Counted from the stretch's first letter, positions 9,851 through 21,273 are shown. The stretch: 64,000 nt of DNA from Serratia sp. FDAARGOS_506 (GCF_003812745.1 NZ_CP033831.1:2728001-2792000), one strand, 5' to 3'. A program made the numbers and translations. The notes: generated by a model from the letters alone, not told the origin.

Positions 9851-10092
9851 TCGATATTCTTTTCTTCGCGCAGGTGCGCGAACTGGTGGGCACCGGTGGC
9901 CTGTCGATGCCGGCGGATTACCCGACCGTCGAGGCGCTGCGCCAGGCGCTGTGCGCGCGCGGCGATCGCTGGGCGCTGGCGCTGGAGTCCGGCAAGCTGT
10001 TGGCGGCGGTCAATCAGTCGTTGGTGGCGGCGGATCATCCGCTGCGCGCCGGCGATGAAGTGGCCTTCTTCCCGCCGGTCACCGGGGGGTAA
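9847..10092 (+). CDS. moaD: molybdopterin synthase sulfur carrier subunit MoaD
   Basis: Ubiquitin-like small subunit (81 aa) of molybdopterin synthase. Its C-terminal glycine is adenylated by MoeB and carries a thiocarboxylate sulfur into the dithiolene. The required GG end (FFPPVTGG) is present. Overlaps moaC by 4 bp and is followed 2 bp later by moaE, its partner. Confidence 0.97.
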   Translation: MIDILFFAQVRELVGTGGLSMPADYPTVEALRQALCARGDRWALALESGKLLAAVNQSLVAADHPLRAGDEVAFFPPVTGG

Positions 10093-10094
10093 GC

Positions 10095-10562
10095 ATGGAA
10101 AATACCCGCATTCGCGTGGGCGAAGCGCCGTTCAACGTCGGCGACGAATACCAGTGGCTGGCGCAGTGCGACGCCGACGGCGCGGTGGTGACCTTCATCG
10201 GCAAGGTACGCAACCATAATCTGGGGGATGACGTCAGCGCGCTGACGCTGGAACACTACCCCGGCATGACGGAGAAGGCGCTGGCGGAGATCGTGGCCGA
10301 GGCGCGCAGCCGTTGGCCGCTGCAACGGGTGACGGTGATCCACCGTGTCGGTGCGCTGTATCCCGGCGACGAGATCGTGTTCGTCGGCGTGACCGGCGCG
10401 CACCGCAGCATGGCGTTCGCCGCCAGTGAGTTCATCATGGACTACCTGAAGACGCGCGCGCCGTTCTGGAAGCGCGAAGCCACCGGCCAGGGCGATCGTT
10501 GGGTGGATGCCCGCGACAGCGATCGTCAAGCGGCGCAGCGCTGGCAAAACCCGGCTAAATAA
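10095..10562 (+). CDS. moaE: molybdopterin synthase catalytic subunit MoaE
   Basis: Large subunit of molybdopterin synthase, which uses MoaD thiocarboxylate to convert cyclic pyranopterin monophosphate to molybdopterin. The 155-aa protein has the family blocks FIGKVRNHN, LEHYPGMTE, and the active-site region TRAPFWKREA with the conserved lysine. Last gene of moaABCDE; a hairpin follows before ybhL. Confidence 0.97.
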   Translation: MENTRIRVGEAPFNVGDEYQWLAQCDADGAVVTFIGKVRNHNLGDDVSALTLEHYPGMTEKALAEIVAEARSRWPLQRVTVIHRVGALYPGDEIVFVGVTGAHRSMAFAASEFIMDYLKTRAPFWKREATGQGDRWVDARDSDRQAAQRWQNPAK

Positions 10563-10636
10563 CGCGTCAACAGCGGAAACAAATCAAGACCTTTGCCGCT
10601 TTCGCCCGGCATATTCTGTGGTACGCTTATAGCAGG

Positions 10637-10660
10637 CGAAGCCCCGTTCGAGGGGCTTCG
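10637..10660 (+). terminator. hairpin after moaE
   Basis: A 9-bp stem CGAAGCCCC / GGGGCTTCG with loop GTTCGA lies between moaE and ybhL, followed by a weak T-containing stretch (GAATCTTGTTT). It is probably a partial terminator of the moa operon; it ends 32 bp before the ybhL ATG. Confidence 0.55.
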
Positions 10661-10692
10661 GAATCTTGTTTACTACGCAAAAGGTAACCGTC

Positions 10693-11403
10693 ATGGACCG
10701 ATATCCACGCTCTAATGGTTCAATCGTCGAACGTGCCAACAGCGGCATTCAGGCCTACATGGCGCAGGTTTACGGCTGGATGACCTGCGGTCTGCTGCTG
10801 ACGGCGTTCGTTTCCTGGTATGCGGCCAACACGCCCGCGATCCTCAACTTCATCTTCTCCAGCCAGATCACCTTCTTCGGTCTGATCATCGCCCAGCTGG
10901 CGCTGGTGTTCGTGATTTCCGGCATGGTCAACCGCCTGAGCGGCGCCGTGGCCACTTCGCTGTTTATGCTGTACTCGGCGCTGACCGGGTTGACGCTGTC
11001 GAGCATCTTCATCGCTTACACCTACAGCTCGATCGCCAGCACCTTCGTGGTCACCGCCGGTATGTTTGGCGCCATGAGCCTGTACGGCTACACCACCAAG
11101 CGCGATCTGAGCGGCTTCGGCAGCATGCTGTTCATGGCGCTGATCGGCATCGTGCTGGCCTCGCTGGTGAACATCTGGCTGAAAAGCACCGCGCTGATGT
11201 GGGCGATTACCTACATCGGTGTAGTGGTGTTCGTCGGCCTGACCGCGTATGACACGCAAAAACTCAAGGCGATGGGCGAGCAGCTGAACGCCGATGACAA
11301 AGACGGCTTCCGCAAGTACGCCATCGTTGGCGCACTGACGCTGTATCTCGACTTCATCAACCTGTTCCTGATGTTGCTGCGTATCTTCGGCAACCGCCGC
11401 TAA
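10693..11403 (+). CDS. ybhL: Bax inhibitor-1/YccA family inner membrane protein YbhL
   Basis: Seven-helix inner membrane protein of the BI-1/TMBIM family (YbhL, related to YccA). Family members elsewhere act as pH-dependent calcium leaks; the bacterial role is not settled. The 236-aa length equals E. coli YbhL. The helix with STALMWAITY and the C-terminal helices after YDTQKLK, ending LLRIFGNRR, are typical. The ATG at 10693 has AAGGT upstream; an earlier in-frame start at 10666 would add nine unconserved residues and overlap the hairpin region. Confidence 0.95.
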   Translation: MDRYPRSNGSIVERANSGIQAYMAQVYGWMTCGLLLTAFVSWYAANTPAILNFIFSSQITFFGLIIAQLALVFVISGMVNRLSGAVATSLFMLYSALTGLTLSSIFIAYTYSSIASTFVVTAGMFGAMSLYGYTTKRDLSGFGSMLFMALIGIVLASLVNIWLKSTALMWAITYIGVVVFVGLTAYDTQKLKAMGEQLNADDKDGFRKYAIVGALTLYLDFINLFLMLLRIFGNRR

Positions 11404-11450
11404 ATCCGGGACCTTTCAAGCAGTAGCTTGAAATCCATAGGACTTACCAG

Positions 11451-11480
11451 GCTCTGCATGTGACATGCAGAGCTTTTTTT
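11451..11480 (+). terminator. rho-independent terminator of ybhL
   Basis: A perfect 10-bp stem (GCTCTGCATG / CATGCAGAGC) with a TGA loop runs into a 7-T tract. The T tract touches the 3' end of the convergent ybhR gene. Confidence 0.9.
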
Positions 11481-12585
11481 ATGCGATTTTTCGGCGGAAC
11501 AGCGCGTAGGCGGCGCTGCCGGTGGTGGCGGTGATCACCAGCAGCGGCCACAGGCTGTGCCAGATGATGCCGAAGCTGGCGTCCTTCAGGTAGATCTGCT
11601 TGGTGATGTCGGTGAAATGGCGTATCGGGTTAACCCAGGTCAGATCCTGCAGCCACATCGGCATATTTTCCACCGGCGAGACGTAACCCGAGAGCAGGAT
11701 CGCCGGCATCATGAACACGAACACGCCGATAAATGCCTGCTGCTGAGTGGCGCACAGCGACGAGATCAGCAGGCCGAAACCGACCAGCGACAGCCCGTAG
11801 ATCAGCATGGTGGCATAGAACAGCAGCAGCGATCCGGCAAACGGGATCTGGTACAGGAAGATGCCGATCAGCAGCACGATGGTTGCCTGGAAGCTGGCGA
11901 CGATCAGCGCCGGCACCGCCTTGCCGATAAAGATCTGCCAGGTGGTGAGCGGCGAGACCAGCAGCTGTTCCAGCGTGCCCTGTTCGCGTTCGCGCGCCAC
12001 CGACAGCGAGGTGACGATCAGCACGCCGATGGTGGTTATCATGGCGATCAGCGACGGCACCACGAACCATTTGTAGTCCAAATTCGGGTTATACCAGTTG
12101 CGCACCACCAGCTCGCTGTTGTTGGGTTTGGCGCGGTTGCCGAGCAGCTCGTTCTGATATTCTTGCACGATCTGCTGCACGTAGTTGGCGGCGATCTGCG
12201 CGCTGTTGGAGTTGCGTCCGTCGAGCAGCAGCTGCAGCGGCGCGGTGTTGCCGGTGGCGATATCGCGCGAGAACTGCGCCGGGAAGCGGATCAGCAGCAG
12301 CGCTCGCTGGTTGTCGATGGTGGTCTTTATCTCCTGCGGGCTGCGCAGCAGCAGCACGTGTTGAAAGGCCTTGGCCTTGGCGAAGCGCTGGGTCAGCTCC
12401 ACCGAGGCTTGGCCGCTGTCCTCGCTGTAGACCGCGATGGTGGCGTTGGTCACTTCCAAAGTCGCGGCGAACGGAAACAGCAGCACCTGCAGGATCACCG
12501 GCATGATTAAAATGGCGCGGGTTTGCGGATCGCGCAGCAGCGCCTGCATTTCCTTGATGATGAGCGTCAACAGACGATGAAACAT
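11479..12585 (-). CDS. ybhR: ABC exporter permease subunit YbhR
   Basis: ABC-2 type permease of the YbhGFSR exporter, linked in E. coli to cefoperazone resistance and Na+/Li+ efflux. The 368-aa length equals E. coli YbhR. One N-terminal helix ([16 protein letters not shown]) is followed by a long periplasmic domain, then a cluster of five or so helices, with [18 protein letters not shown] as the conserved coupling-region motif. It lies 12 bp downstream of ybhS, is its paralogue, and is last in the operon. Confidence 0.95.
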   Translation of the reverse strand: MFHRLLTLIIKEMQALLRDPQTRAILIMPVILQVLLFPFAATLEVTNATIAVYSEDSGQASVELTQRFAKAKAFQHVLLLRSPQEIKTTIDNQRALLLIRFPAQFSRDIATGNTAPLQLLLDGRNSNSAQIAANYVQQIVQEYQNELLGNRAKPNNSELVVRNWYNPNLDYKWFVVPSLIAMITTIGVLIVTSLSVAREREQGTLEQLLVSPLTTWQIFIGKAVPALIVASFQATIVLLIGIFLYQIPFAGSLLLFYATMLIYGLSLVGFGLLISSLCATQQQAFIGVFVFMMPAILLSGYVSPVENMPMWLQDLTWVNPIRHFTDITKQIYLKDASFGIIWHSLWPLLVITATTGSAAYALFRRKIA

Positions 12586-12597
12586 CGCTCTTTCTCC

Positions 12598-13752
12598 TCA
12601 ATCCAGCCGGCGCTGGGTTTTCCAGGCCGTTAGGCCGATGAACACTACGGCGGAAGCGATCAGGAACAACAGATTGATCAGCAGCACGGTGCCGACGTTG
12701 CCCGCCAGGAACAGCGTTTGCAGCGTGCTGACGAAGTAGCGCGCCGGAATGATATAGGTCACCGCGCGTACGATGGCCGGCATGCTGTCGATCTGGAAGA
12801 TGAAGCCCGACAGCATGATCGAAGGCAGGAAGGCGGCGTTCAGCGCCACCATCGCCGCATTGAACTGATTGCGGGTGAGGGTGGAGATCAGCAGGCCCAT
12901 GCCGAGGGTGCTGGCAAGGAACAGGCTGCTGATCAGCAACAGGATCAGCAGCGAACCGCGATAGGGCACGCCGAGCACCCAGACCGCCACCGCCATGCAC
13001 AGCGCCATGGCGGCCATGCCGAGGAAGTAATAAGGGATCAGCTTGGAGAGCAGCAGCTCGCTGCGCGTCACCTGGGTGGACAGCAGGGCCTCCATGGTGC
13101 CGCGCTCCCACTCGCGGGCGATCACCAGCGAGGTGAGGATGGCGCCGATCACCGTCATGATGATGGTGATGGCGCCGGGAATGATGTAGTGCCGGCTGAT
13201 GGCCGCCGGGTTGAACCAGTAGCGCATCTGCACGTCAATCAGCGGTTTGTCGCTGTGCCCCCGATCGGTGGCGCGCTGCTGCTGCCAAATTTGCCATACG
13301 CCCTGGGCATAGCCCTGCACGAAGTTGGCGGTGTTCGGCTCGCTGCCGTCGGTGATGACCTGGATAGGGGCGCTGTCGTGTGGGCGCGCCATGCGCTGGT
13401 CGAAATCCACCGGGATCACCACCAGGCCGCGGATCGCACCGGCCTGCATCTGCTGGATCAGCTGTTGGCGGTTGTCGCTGATGGTCGGTTCGATATAGGG
13501 CGAGCCGGCGAACGCCTGAGCCAGCTCGCGCGCGTCTTCGCTCTGTTGCTCCATCAGGATGCCCAGATGCAGCTTGCTGGAGTCCAGGTTGATGCCGTAG
13601 CCAAAGATAAACAGCAGCATCAGCGGGATGACGAAGGCGATCAGGCCGCTGCTGGGATCGCGCAGTATTTGCCGCGTTTCCTTCAGGCACAGCGCGCGCA
13701 GCCGGCGCCAGGAGAAGCCGCCGTCGTCGATTGGGGTTCGGTTATCGCTCAC
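12598..13752 (-). CDS. ybhS: ABC exporter permease subunit YbhS
   Basis: Second ABC-2 permease of the YbhGFSR exporter, 384 aa (E. coli 377). It has a membrane helix near residues 35-55, a large periplasmic loop, and a C-terminal membrane domain beginning before [17 protein letters not shown], the conserved ABC-2 motif. YbhR and YbhS probably form a heterodimer energised by the double ATPase YbhF. Its start overlaps the ybhF stop by 4 bp (ATGA). Confidence 0.95.
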   Translation of the reverse strand: MSDNRTPIDDGGFSWRRLRALCLKETRQILRDPSSGLIAFVIPLMLLFIFGYGINLDSSKLHLGILMEQQSEDARELAQAFAGSPYIEPTISDNRQQLIQQMQAGAIRGLVVIPVDFDQRMARPHDSAPIQVITDGSEPNTANFVQGYAQGVWQIWQQQRATDRGHSDKPLIDVQMRYWFNPAAISRHYIIPGAITIIMTVIGAILTSLVIAREWERGTMEALLSTQVTRSELLLSKLIPYYFLGMAAMALCMAVAVWVLGVPYRGSLLILLLISSLFLASTLGMGLLISTLTRNQFNAAMVALNAAFLPSIMLSGFIFQIDSMPAIVRAVTYIIPARYFVSTLQTLFLAGNVGTVLLINLLFLIASAVVFIGLTAWKTQRRLD

Positions 13753-15485
13753 CGTGATTCCTCCTCATCGTAACCCTGCACCAGCTCGATAAACGCCTGT
13801 TCCATCGAGGGGTTGGGATTGTCGTCGCGCGCCACCTGCTGTTTGAGATCGTCCGGCGTGCCGGCGGCGATGATCTTGCCGCGGTACACCAGGCCGATGC
13901 GGTCGCAGTACTCCGCTTCGTCCATAAAGTGGGTGGTCACCATCACCGTGACGCCCTTGTCGACCATGCCGTTGATGTGCAACCAGAACTCGCGCCGCGT
14001 CAGCGGATCGACGCCGGAAGTCGGTTCGTCGAGGAACAGGATATCCGGTTCGTGCATCAGCGCGCAGGCCAGCGCCAGGCGCTGTTTAAAGCCGAGCGGC
14101 AGCGCGTCCGGCGTCTGATCGAGGATCGGCGCGAAGTTGAAGGCGCGGGACATCTCGTCGATTTTGTCGCGCTGCGCCTTGCCGCTCAGGCCGTAGACGC
14201 CGGAAAAGAACTTCAGGTTCTGCGCCACCGTCAGGTTGCCGTACAGCGAGAATTTTTGCGCCATGTAGCCGAGGCGCTGGCGCGCCTTGCCGGAACTGGT
14301 CTTGAGATCCATTCCCAGCACCAGCGCCTTACCGCTGGAGGGGATCAGCAGGCCGCACATCATTTTGAAGGTGGTGGACTTGCCGGCGCCGTTCGGCCCG
14401 AGCAGGCCGAAAATTTCGCCGCGCCGCACTTGGAAATCAACGTGATCGGTAGCGGCGAAGTCGCCGAATTTTTTGGTCAGCTGCACCGCTTCGATCACCG
14501 TTTCACCGCTTTCGCCGTTGACGGTCGGCATGATCTCCGCCAGCGCCGAGCGGTGGTTGGGGCCGCCGCCGAGCAGATCGATAAACGCATCCTCGAAGCG
14601 CGGATCCGCTTCATTCAGTTCGGCGTCCGGCAGATCCAGCGCCTGCAACAGCCGGCGGTGATCTTCGCCTTCCTTCAGGATCAGGCGCAGATACTTGCCC
14701 TGGATCACCCCGTCGGTGACCGCCGGCAGGCAGATCGCCCGCTGCAGCAGCGATCGATGGCTGCCGGGGGGCGCGGCGATCAACACCGTGCGCCCGGCCA
14801 TACGGCGGGTCAGTTCCTGCGGTGCGCCGCTGAACAGCAGCTCCCCCTCGTTGAGCAGCAGCACTTCGCGGCACTGTTCGGCCTCATCGAGATAAGACGT
14901 GCTCCACAGGATCAACATGCCGTCGTTGGCCAGTTCGTGCACCATGCGCCACAGCTCGCGGCGCGAGATCGGATCGACGCCGACGCCCGGCTCATCCAGC
15001 AACAGCACCTGAGGTTCGCCTACCAGCGTGCAGGCCAGGCCGAGTTTCTGCTTCATGCCGCCTGACAGCTTGCCGGCCAGGCGCTCGGTGAAGCGAGTTA
15101 GATCGGTGAATTTCAGCAGCCGTTCGAAGGTCTGGCGGCGGAGATCGCCGGTGACGCCGCGCAGATCGGCGTACAGCGTCAGGTTCTCCATCACCGTCAG
15201 ATCCTCATACAGTCCGAACTTCTGCGGCATGTAACCGAGGATCGCGTGCAGTTGACGATCCTGCGCGATCGGATCCAGCCCGGCGACCCGCAGTTTGCCG
15301 CTGCTGGGCTGCAGCAGCCCGGCCAGCATGCGCAGCAGGGTGGTTTTGCCGGCGCCGTCCGGGCCGACCAGCCCGATCACCGCGCCACTGCGCAGGGTGG
15401 TGGTCAGGCTGGCGACCGCCGGTTTCTCCAGTGACGGGAAGCGCTTCTCCAGCCCTTCCAACTCGATGGTGTGCGCCTGTTCCAT
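13749..15485 (-). CDS. ybhF: tandem-ATPase ABC exporter subunit YbhF
   Basis: ATP-binding subunit of the YbhGFSR exporter with two nucleotide-binding domains in one chain. The first has Walker [10 protein letters not shown]-loop LSGGMKQK and Walker [13 protein letters not shown]; the second has GPNGAGKS, a divergent C-loop (LPLGFKQR) and [12 protein letters not shown]. The unequal C-loops also occur in E. coli YbhF, so they are a family trait. I chose the ATG at 15485 (578 aa, same as E. coli); an upstream frame extension to 15758 would run antisense-like through ybhG codons. It lies 8 bp after ybhG. Confidence 0.96.
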   Translation of the reverse strand: MEQAHTIELEGLEKRFPSLEKPAVASLTTTLRSGAVIGLVGPDGAGKTTLLRMLAGLLQPSSGKLRVAGLDPIAQDRQLHAILGYMPQKFGLYEDLTVMENLTLYADLRGVTGDLRRQTFERLLKFTDLTRFTERLAGKLSGGMKQKLGLACTLVGEPQVLLLDEPGVGVDPISRRELWRMVHELANDGMLILWSTSYLDEAEQCREVLLLNEGELLFSGAPQELTRRMAGRTVLIAAPPGSHRSLLQRAICLPAVTDGVIQGKYLRLILKEGEDHRRLLQALDLPDAELNEADPRFEDAFIDLLGGGPNHRSALAEIMPTVNGESGETVIEAVQLTKKFGDFAATDHVDFQVRRGEIFGLLGPNGAGKSTTFKMMCGLLIPSSGKALVLGMDLKTSSGKARQRLGYMAQKFSLYGNLTVAQNLKFFSGVYGLSGKAQRDKIDEMSRAFNFAPILDQTPDALPLGFKQRLALACALMHEPDILFLDEPTSGVDPLTRREFWLHINGMVDKGVTVMVTTHFMDEAEYCDRIGLVYRGKIIAAGTPDDLKQQVARDDNPNPSMEQAFIELVQGYDEEESR

Positions 15486-15493
15486 GGCCGGCC

Positions 15494-16480
15494 TCAGGGT
15501 TTGGCGAAGCGCAGGGTGACCGGCATGCCCTGGCGCAGCGCGTCGTCGGCGTCGGTGACGATCACTCGCAGGCGGTACACCAGATCGGTGCGCAGATCCG
15601 GCGTTTCGACGCTTTTCGGCGTGAATTCCGCGGTCGGCGAGACGAAACCGATCTTGCCGTGGTAAGGCTTGTCGGGGCGGCCGTCGGTGTAGATCTCCAG
15701 TTCGGTGCCGGGCACCGCCTGGTTCAGGCTGGTTTCGTTGATGTAGGCGCGCACCCACACCGGCCGGGTCAGCGACAGGGTGAAGACCGTGCCGCCGGCG
15801 CCGAGCATGGTGCCCGGCTCCACCGCGCGGGTCAGCACCGTGCCGGCGGAAGGGGAGACCAGCGTGGCGTCTTGCAGGTTCAACTGCGCCTGCGCCAACG
15901 CCGCTTCGCTTTGCGCCACCTCGGCCTTGGCCTGTTCAATCTCTTGCGGGCGGTTACCGCTGCGGTATTGCGACAGCTTGTCCTTCGCCGCCTGCAGGTT
16001 GGCCTGCGCCTGATTGCGGGCGGTGCGCGCATCCTCCAGCGCATCGGCGGAGGTGGCGTTTTTCGCCCACAGTCCCTGCTGGCGTTTCAGGAAGCTGTCG
16101 GCGTAGGCGAAGGCGGACTGGCGCTGTGCCATTTCCGACCGTACCTGGGCGATCTCTTCGGTGCGGTAGCCGGCCTGCAGCAGCGACAGTTTGGCGCGCG
16201 CGCTGCCGACGTTGGCTTCGGCCTGCTGCAGTGCGTTGCGGTAGGGGGCATCGTCCAGTTTGCCGAGCAGCTGGCCCGGTTGAACGGCATCGCCTTCATC
16301 CACCGTCAGCGACGCCAGACGGCCGTCGACGCGAAAGCCGAGGTTAACCGTGCGGATATCGACGTTGCCATACAGCGTCAGCGGCCGCTCCTGTTGCTGC
16401 TGGTAATGCCATATCCCGTAAGCGACGGCCGCGATCAGCAGAATCAACAGCACGATAAAGGCACTGCGTTTTTTGTTCAT
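15494..16480 (-). CDS. ybhG: HlyD-family membrane fusion protein YbhG
   Basis: Periplasmic adaptor of the YbhGFSR exporter, 328 aa (E. coli 332). It has one N-terminal signal-anchor helix ([16 protein letters not shown]), a lipoyl-like half ([13 protein letters not shown]), a long coiled-coil hairpin (about residues 85-200) that probably contacts an outer membrane channel such as TolC, and a beta-barrel C-terminus. First structural gene after cecR (18-bp gap), so under the same promoter. Confidence 0.95.
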   Translation of the reverse strand: MNKKRSAFIVLLILLIAAVAYGIWHYQQQQERPLTLYGNVDIRTVNLGFRVDGRLASLTVDEGDAVQPGQLLGKLDDAPYRNALQQAEANVGSARAKLSLLQAGYRTEEIAQVRSEMAQRQSAFAYADSFLKRQQGLWAKNATSADALEDARTARNQAQANLQAAKDKLSQYRSGNRPQEIEQAKAEVAQSEAALAQAQLNLQDATLVSPSAGTVLTRAVEPGTMLGAGGTVFTLSLTRPVWVRAYINETSLNQAVPGTELEIYTDGRPDKPYHGKIGFVSPTAEFTPKSVETPDLRTDLVYRLRVIVTDADDALRQGMPVTLRFAKP

Positions 16481-16498
16481 AACACTCCCTGCCTGAAT

Positions 16499-17197
16499 TT
16501 ACGCGCCGTGACGTTGGCGCAGCCCAATAACCAGAATCTCAATATGTTCGCTCAGCACGGCCCCGATCTGTGCCGCTTCGTCCTCGCCAATCTCTTGCCA
16601 GCCGGCCTGGCGGCGGATGGTTTCGCGCGCCACGCGAAACGACAGTACCTCGCCGATCAGCGCATGGGTATGCAGCACGAGGCGGGTGGCGCGTTCGTCG
16701 ATGCCGGTGGCGGCCGACAGCAGGCGGCACAGCCGTTCGTGCATCGGTGCGATCACCTGACTGTGGATCAGCGGGTAGGCGTCGGTTGGGGCGAGCTGTT
16801 CGCGCGACATGATTTTGCTCAGGTTCAGCGTGTGCGGCTGGGTCATCAGTTCGCTGAAGGCCAGCAGGCCACGCTGCAGCAAACGCAGCGCCGCGTCGGG
16901 TGAGCGCTGCGCGGCGGACTGTTGCCAGAAGCGATCGACCTCCTCGGCCAGCGGGGCGAACGCCTGCTGGATGAAATCGGCGAGCGATTGCGCCACGGCC
17001 AAGTACAGCCCCTCTTTGGAGCTGAAGTAATAGGTGATGGCGGCGATATTCTGGCCGGCGCGCTGGGCGATGTCGCGGGTGGTGGCGCCTTCCAGGCCGC
17101 ATTCGCCGAACAGGTCGGTCGCTGCGGCGAGCAGCTGCCGGCGCGTTTGCTCGCCGCGCGCCCGGCCGGCGGCCTGATGAGGGAAGGAAGCTGGCAT
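16499..17197 (-). CDS. cecR: TetR-family regulator CecR
   Basis: TetR-type repressor (YbiH/CecR), known in E. coli to control ybhGFSR and the divergent rhlE in response to drugs. The N-terminal helix-turn-helix covers about residues 19-65 (TTRDIAQRAGQNIAAITYYF); the C-terminal ligand and dimer domain has the DUF1956 pattern. The 232-aa length is slightly longer than E. coli (223). A 10-bp inverted repeat 13 bp upstream of the ATG is a likely autoregulatory operator. Confidence 0.93.
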   Translation of the reverse strand: MPASFPHQAAGRARGEQTRRQLLAAATDLFGECGLEGATTRDIAQRAGQNIAAITYYFSSKEGLYLAVAQSLADFIQQAFAPLAEEVDRFWQQSAAQRSPDAALRLLQRGLLAFSELMTQPHTLNLSKIMSREQLAPTDAYPLIHSQVIAPMHERLCRLLSAATGIDERATRLVLHTHALIGEVLSFRVARETIRRQAGWQEIGEDEAAQIGAVLSEHIEILVIGLRQRHGA

Positions 17198-17209
17198 GGG
17201 TCACGCTCG

Positions 17210-17235
17210 AAGTTAATCAATCATATGATTAACTT
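17210..17235. promoter_or_regulatory. palindromic operator of cecR (TetR-type)
   Basis: AAGTTAATCA (17210-17219) and TGATTAACTT (17226-17235) are perfect inverted repeats with a 6-bp gap. The site sits just upstream of the cecR start in the cecR-rhlE divergent region. Size and symmetry fit a TetR-family operator; assignment to CecR is inferred from position. Confidence 0.72.
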
Positions 17236-17494
17236 TATGCCAGATTGTTTAAAACGCAACCGCTAATCACAATGAGTTATGTGATCGGCTTCAGACAATG
17301 CTGAATTTACGGCAGATTGTGCTCTGGGTGCGTAAAAATGCTTTTTATTGCGCGACTTCTGTTACAATCGGCGCTTGGTGCACTGCAGTTTGTGCCAATC
17401 CCTCGTGGTCATGCTTAATGCCCCGTCTGATCATCCTCCCAGGAAACTGCACCGAACACCGTTAGGTTAGGGGGGATCTGGAGTTTTTCTCTTT

Positions 17495-18874
<1,380 letters not shown>

Positions 18875-18894
18875 GCCTGATTGCTCAAAGAGTA

Positions 18895-18922
18895 AGCCGC
18901 CGATACGGGCGGCTTTTTTTTT
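18895..18922 (+). terminator. rho-independent terminator of rhlE
   Basis: A 7-bp stem AGCCGCC / GGCGGCT with loop GATACG is followed by a run of nine T. Confidence 0.92.
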
Positions 18923-18988
18923 GCCTGGCGGAACGGCATTTTCGTACTAGGCTGGACGGTGGCTAACCCTACATTCCAGGAGACGGAG

Positions 18989-19948
18989 ATGAAATTGAAG
19001 TGCGCAATTCTCGATGATTACCAGCAGGTGGCGCTCAAGATGGCAGACTGGTCGGCGCTGGCCGATCGGGTGGAGGTGTCCGTCATCAGCGCGCACTTTA
19101 CCGATGAAACGGAGCTGGCGGTGCATCTGCAGGAGTGCGACATTCTGGTCATCATGCGCGAGCGCACGCCGATGACCGCCTCGCTGCTGGCGCGGCTGCC
19201 GAAGCTGAAGCTGCTGATCACCTCCGGCATGCGCAACGCCTCTATCGATTTAGCCGCCGCTGCCGAGCGCGGCGTAGTGGTGTGCGGCACCAGCAGCGGA
19301 TCGGCGGCGCCGATGGAGCTGACCTGGGCGCTGCTGCTCGGGTTGGCGAAGCATATTGTGCCGGAAAGCGTCGGGCTGAAAAACAACGGCCCGTGGCAGC
19401 GGGATCTCGGCGTCACCTTGCAAAGTAAAACGTTGGGGCTGCTGGGGCTGGGCAAGATCGGCGGTCAGATGGCCCGGGTGGCGCAGGCGTTCGGCATGCG
19501 GGTGCTGGCCTGGAGCCAGAACCTGACGGCGGAACGGGCGGCGCAGGAGGGCGTTGAACTGGCGCCGTCCAAACGGGCGCTGTTCGAGCAGAGCGACTTT
19601 GTGTCTATCCACCTGGTGCTGAGCGAGCGCAGCCGGGGGTTGGTGGGGCGCGATGAATTGACGGCGATGAAGCCCACCGCTTACCTGATCAACACCTCGC
19701 GCGCGGGGATAGTCGACCAGGCGGCGTTGGTGGATGTGCTGCAACAGCGGAAGATCGCCGGCGCAGGGCTGGACGTGTTCGAGACGGAGCCACTGCCGGC
19801 CGACGATGCGTTTCGTCAGCTGCCCAACGTGCTGGCGACGCCGCATGTGGGTTACGTGGCGGACGACAACTACCGCGCCTACTTCACCGAGGCGGTCGAG
19901 GACATTGCGGCGTTCCTCGCCGGCCAACCGATCCGCCGGCTGGGCTGA
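18989..19948 (+). CDS. D-2-hydroxyacid dehydrogenase family protein
   Basis: NAD(P)-dependent oxidoreductase of the D-isomer-specific 2-hydroxyacid dehydrogenase family, 319 aa. The Rossmann motif is GLGKIGGQMARVAQAFG. The catalytic triad is present: Arg in NTSRAG, Glu in ETEPLP, His in TPHVGY. The substrate is not predictable from sequence; members include glycerate, glyoxylate and phosphoglycerate dehydrogenases. I prefer the ATG at 18989 (AGGAGACGG upstream) over an in-frame GTG at 18959. It stands alone between two terminators and is not next to rhlE in E. coli. Confidence 0.88.
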   Translation: MKLKCAILDDYQQVALKMADWSALADRVEVSVISAHFTDETELAVHLQECDILVIMRERTPMTASLLARLPKLKLLITSGMRNASIDLAAAAERGVVVCGTSSGSAAPMELTWALLLGLAKHIVPESVGLKNNGPWQRDLGVTLQSKTLGLLGLGKIGGQMARVAQAFGMRVLAWSQNLTAERAAQEGVELAPSKRALFEQSDFVSIHLVLSERSRGLVGRDELTAMKPTAYLINTSRAGIVDQAALVDVLQQRKIAGAGLDVFETEPLPADDAFRQLPNVLATPHVGYVADDNYRAYFTEAVEDIAAFLAGQPIRRLG

Positions 19949-19992
19949 CGGCGCTTTTAATGCCCGCAGAGGCTTGTCTGGCGCTGGCATTC

Positions 19993-20018
19993 ACCCGTAT
20001 CATTGCGGGTCTTTTTTT
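19993..20018 (+). terminator. terminator of the hydroxyacid dehydrogenase gene
   Basis: ACCCG / CGGGT stem (5 bp) with an 8-base loop is followed by C and seven T. It lies 15 bp before the dusC ATG, so dusC must start from a very short leader or from transcripts that pass it. Confidence 0.7.
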
Positions 20019-20032
20019 AGCTGGGATTGGTC

Positions 20033-20965
20033 ATGCGCGTATTATTGGCTCCGATGGAGGGCGTTCTCGATTCTTTGGTGCGTGAGTTGCTCACCGACGT
20101 GAACGACTACGATCTGTGCATCACCGAATTTTTGCGCGTGGTCGATCAGCTGCTGCCGGCCAAATCGTTCTACCGGCTGTGCCCGGAACTGCGCCACGCC
20201 AGCCGCACGCCGTCGGGCACGCTGGTGCGCGTACAACTGCTGGGGCAGTATCCGCAGTGGCTGGCGGAGAACGCCGCGCGCGCGGTGGAATTGGGTTCTT
20301 ACGGCGTCGATCTCAACTGCGGTTGCCCGTCCAAGCTGGTGAACGGCAGCGGCGGTGGGGCGACGCTGCTCAAAGATCCGGAGTTGATCTACCAGGGCGC
20401 CAAAGCGATGCGCGCAGCGGTGCCGGCCCATCTGCCGGTCACGGTGAAGGTGCGCCTGGGCTGGGACTCCTCCAACCGCAGCTTTGAAATCGCCGATGCG
20501 GTGCAGCAGGCGGGCGCCAGCGAGCTGACGGTGCATGGCCGCACCAAAGAGGACGGCTACAAGGCGGATCGTATCAACTGGGCGGCGATCGGCGAGATCC
20601 GTCAGCGGCTCAGCATTCCGGTGATCGCCAACGGCGAAATCTGGGATTACCAGAGCGCGCAGGATTGCCTGCAGGCGACCGGCTGTGACGCCATCATGCT
20701 GGGGCGCGGCGCGCTCAACGTGCCGAACCTGAGCCGGGTGGTGAAATACAACGAGCCGCGCATGCCCTGGCCGCAGGTGGTTGAGCTGCTGCAAAAATAT
20801 GTCCATCTGGAAAAGCAGGGCGACACCGGCCTGTATCACGTGGCGCGCATCAAACAGTGGCTGGGCTATTTGCGCAAAGAATATGACGAAGCCACCGAAC
20901 TGTTCAGCGAAATACGCGCGCTGACGACGTCAGGAGATATTGCGCGCGTCATCTGCCGTAGCTAA
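20033..20965 (+). CDS. dusC: tRNA-dihydrouridine(16) synthase DusC
   Basis: FMN enzyme that reduces U16 of tRNAs to dihydrouridine. The 310-aa protein begins with the flavin-site [11 protein letters not shown], has the catalytic cysteine in LNCGCPSK (about residue 98), VKVRLGW and VHGRTK for tRNA/FMN contacts, and the C-terminal helical tRNA-binding domain. E. coli DusC is 315 aa and almost collinear. ATG at 20033 is chosen; a TTG two codons earlier is in frame but unneeded. Confidence 0.96.
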   Translation: MRVLLAPMEGVLDSLVRELLTDVNDYDLCITEFLRVVDQLLPAKSFYRLCPELRHASRTPSGTLVRVQLLGQYPQWLAENAARAVELGSYGVDLNCGCPSKLVNGSGGGATLLKDPELIYQGAKAMRAAVPAHLPVTVKVRLGWDSSNRSFEIADAVQQAGASELTVHGRTKEDGYKADRINWAAIGEIRQRLSIPVIANGEIWDYQSAQDCLQATGCDAIMLGRGALNVPNLSRVVKYNEPRMPWPQVVELLQKYVHLEKQGDTGLYHVARIKQWLGYLRKEYDEATELFSEIRALTTSGDIARVICRS

Positions 20966-20969
20966 AAAT

Positions 20970-20994
20970 AAACCCGCACGCGGCGGGTTTATTT
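20970..20994. terminator. bidirectional terminator between dusC and the 88-aa gene
   Basis: AAACCCGC (20970-20977) pairs with GCGGGTTT (20983-20990) over a 5-base loop, flanked by AT-rich sequence on both sides (A-rich before, ATTT after), so it can act on both strands. Confidence 0.75.
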
Positions 20995-21006
20995 AAATCG
21001 GTATTA

Positions 21007-21273
21007 TCAGGCGGCTTTGTCGAGACGGTTCAATTCTATCTCGATATCCTGAATGGTTTTTTCCAGTCCTTCCAGGCAGGCGCCTTGTTTATTCAACAGG
21101 TCGTTAATGGCTTCGGCGAATGCCTTATTTTTGCATTCCCCCTGATCGAAGGCCAGCCAGTGTGCGGAGAGCGTCTCGGTATTCGATTGCGCATAGTGGC
21201 GCATTTCCTTCAGCTGGGAAGCGACGTTACGTAAATTATCCAGCTGCGCCTGTGCGTTTGCATTGTTGCTCAT
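21007..21273 (-). CDS. small alpha-helical protein of unknown function
   Basis: I do not recognise this 88-aa protein. It is acidic, has no signal peptide or membrane helix, and is predicted mostly helical with heptad-like leucines (LDNLRNVASQL at the start, LEKTIQDIEIELNRL near the end), so a coiled coil is likely. Two cysteines occur (in GECKNK and GACLEG). The start has a good SD (AAGGAG, 6-7 nt). It is monocistronic, flanked by the dusC terminator downstream and 246 bp of AT-rich DNA upstream. Real gene, function unknown. Confidence 0.75.
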   Translation of the reverse strand: MSNNANAQAQLDNLRNVASQLKEMRHYAQSNTETLSAHWLAFDQGECKNKAFAEAINDLLNKQGACLEGLEKTIQDIEIELNRLDKAA

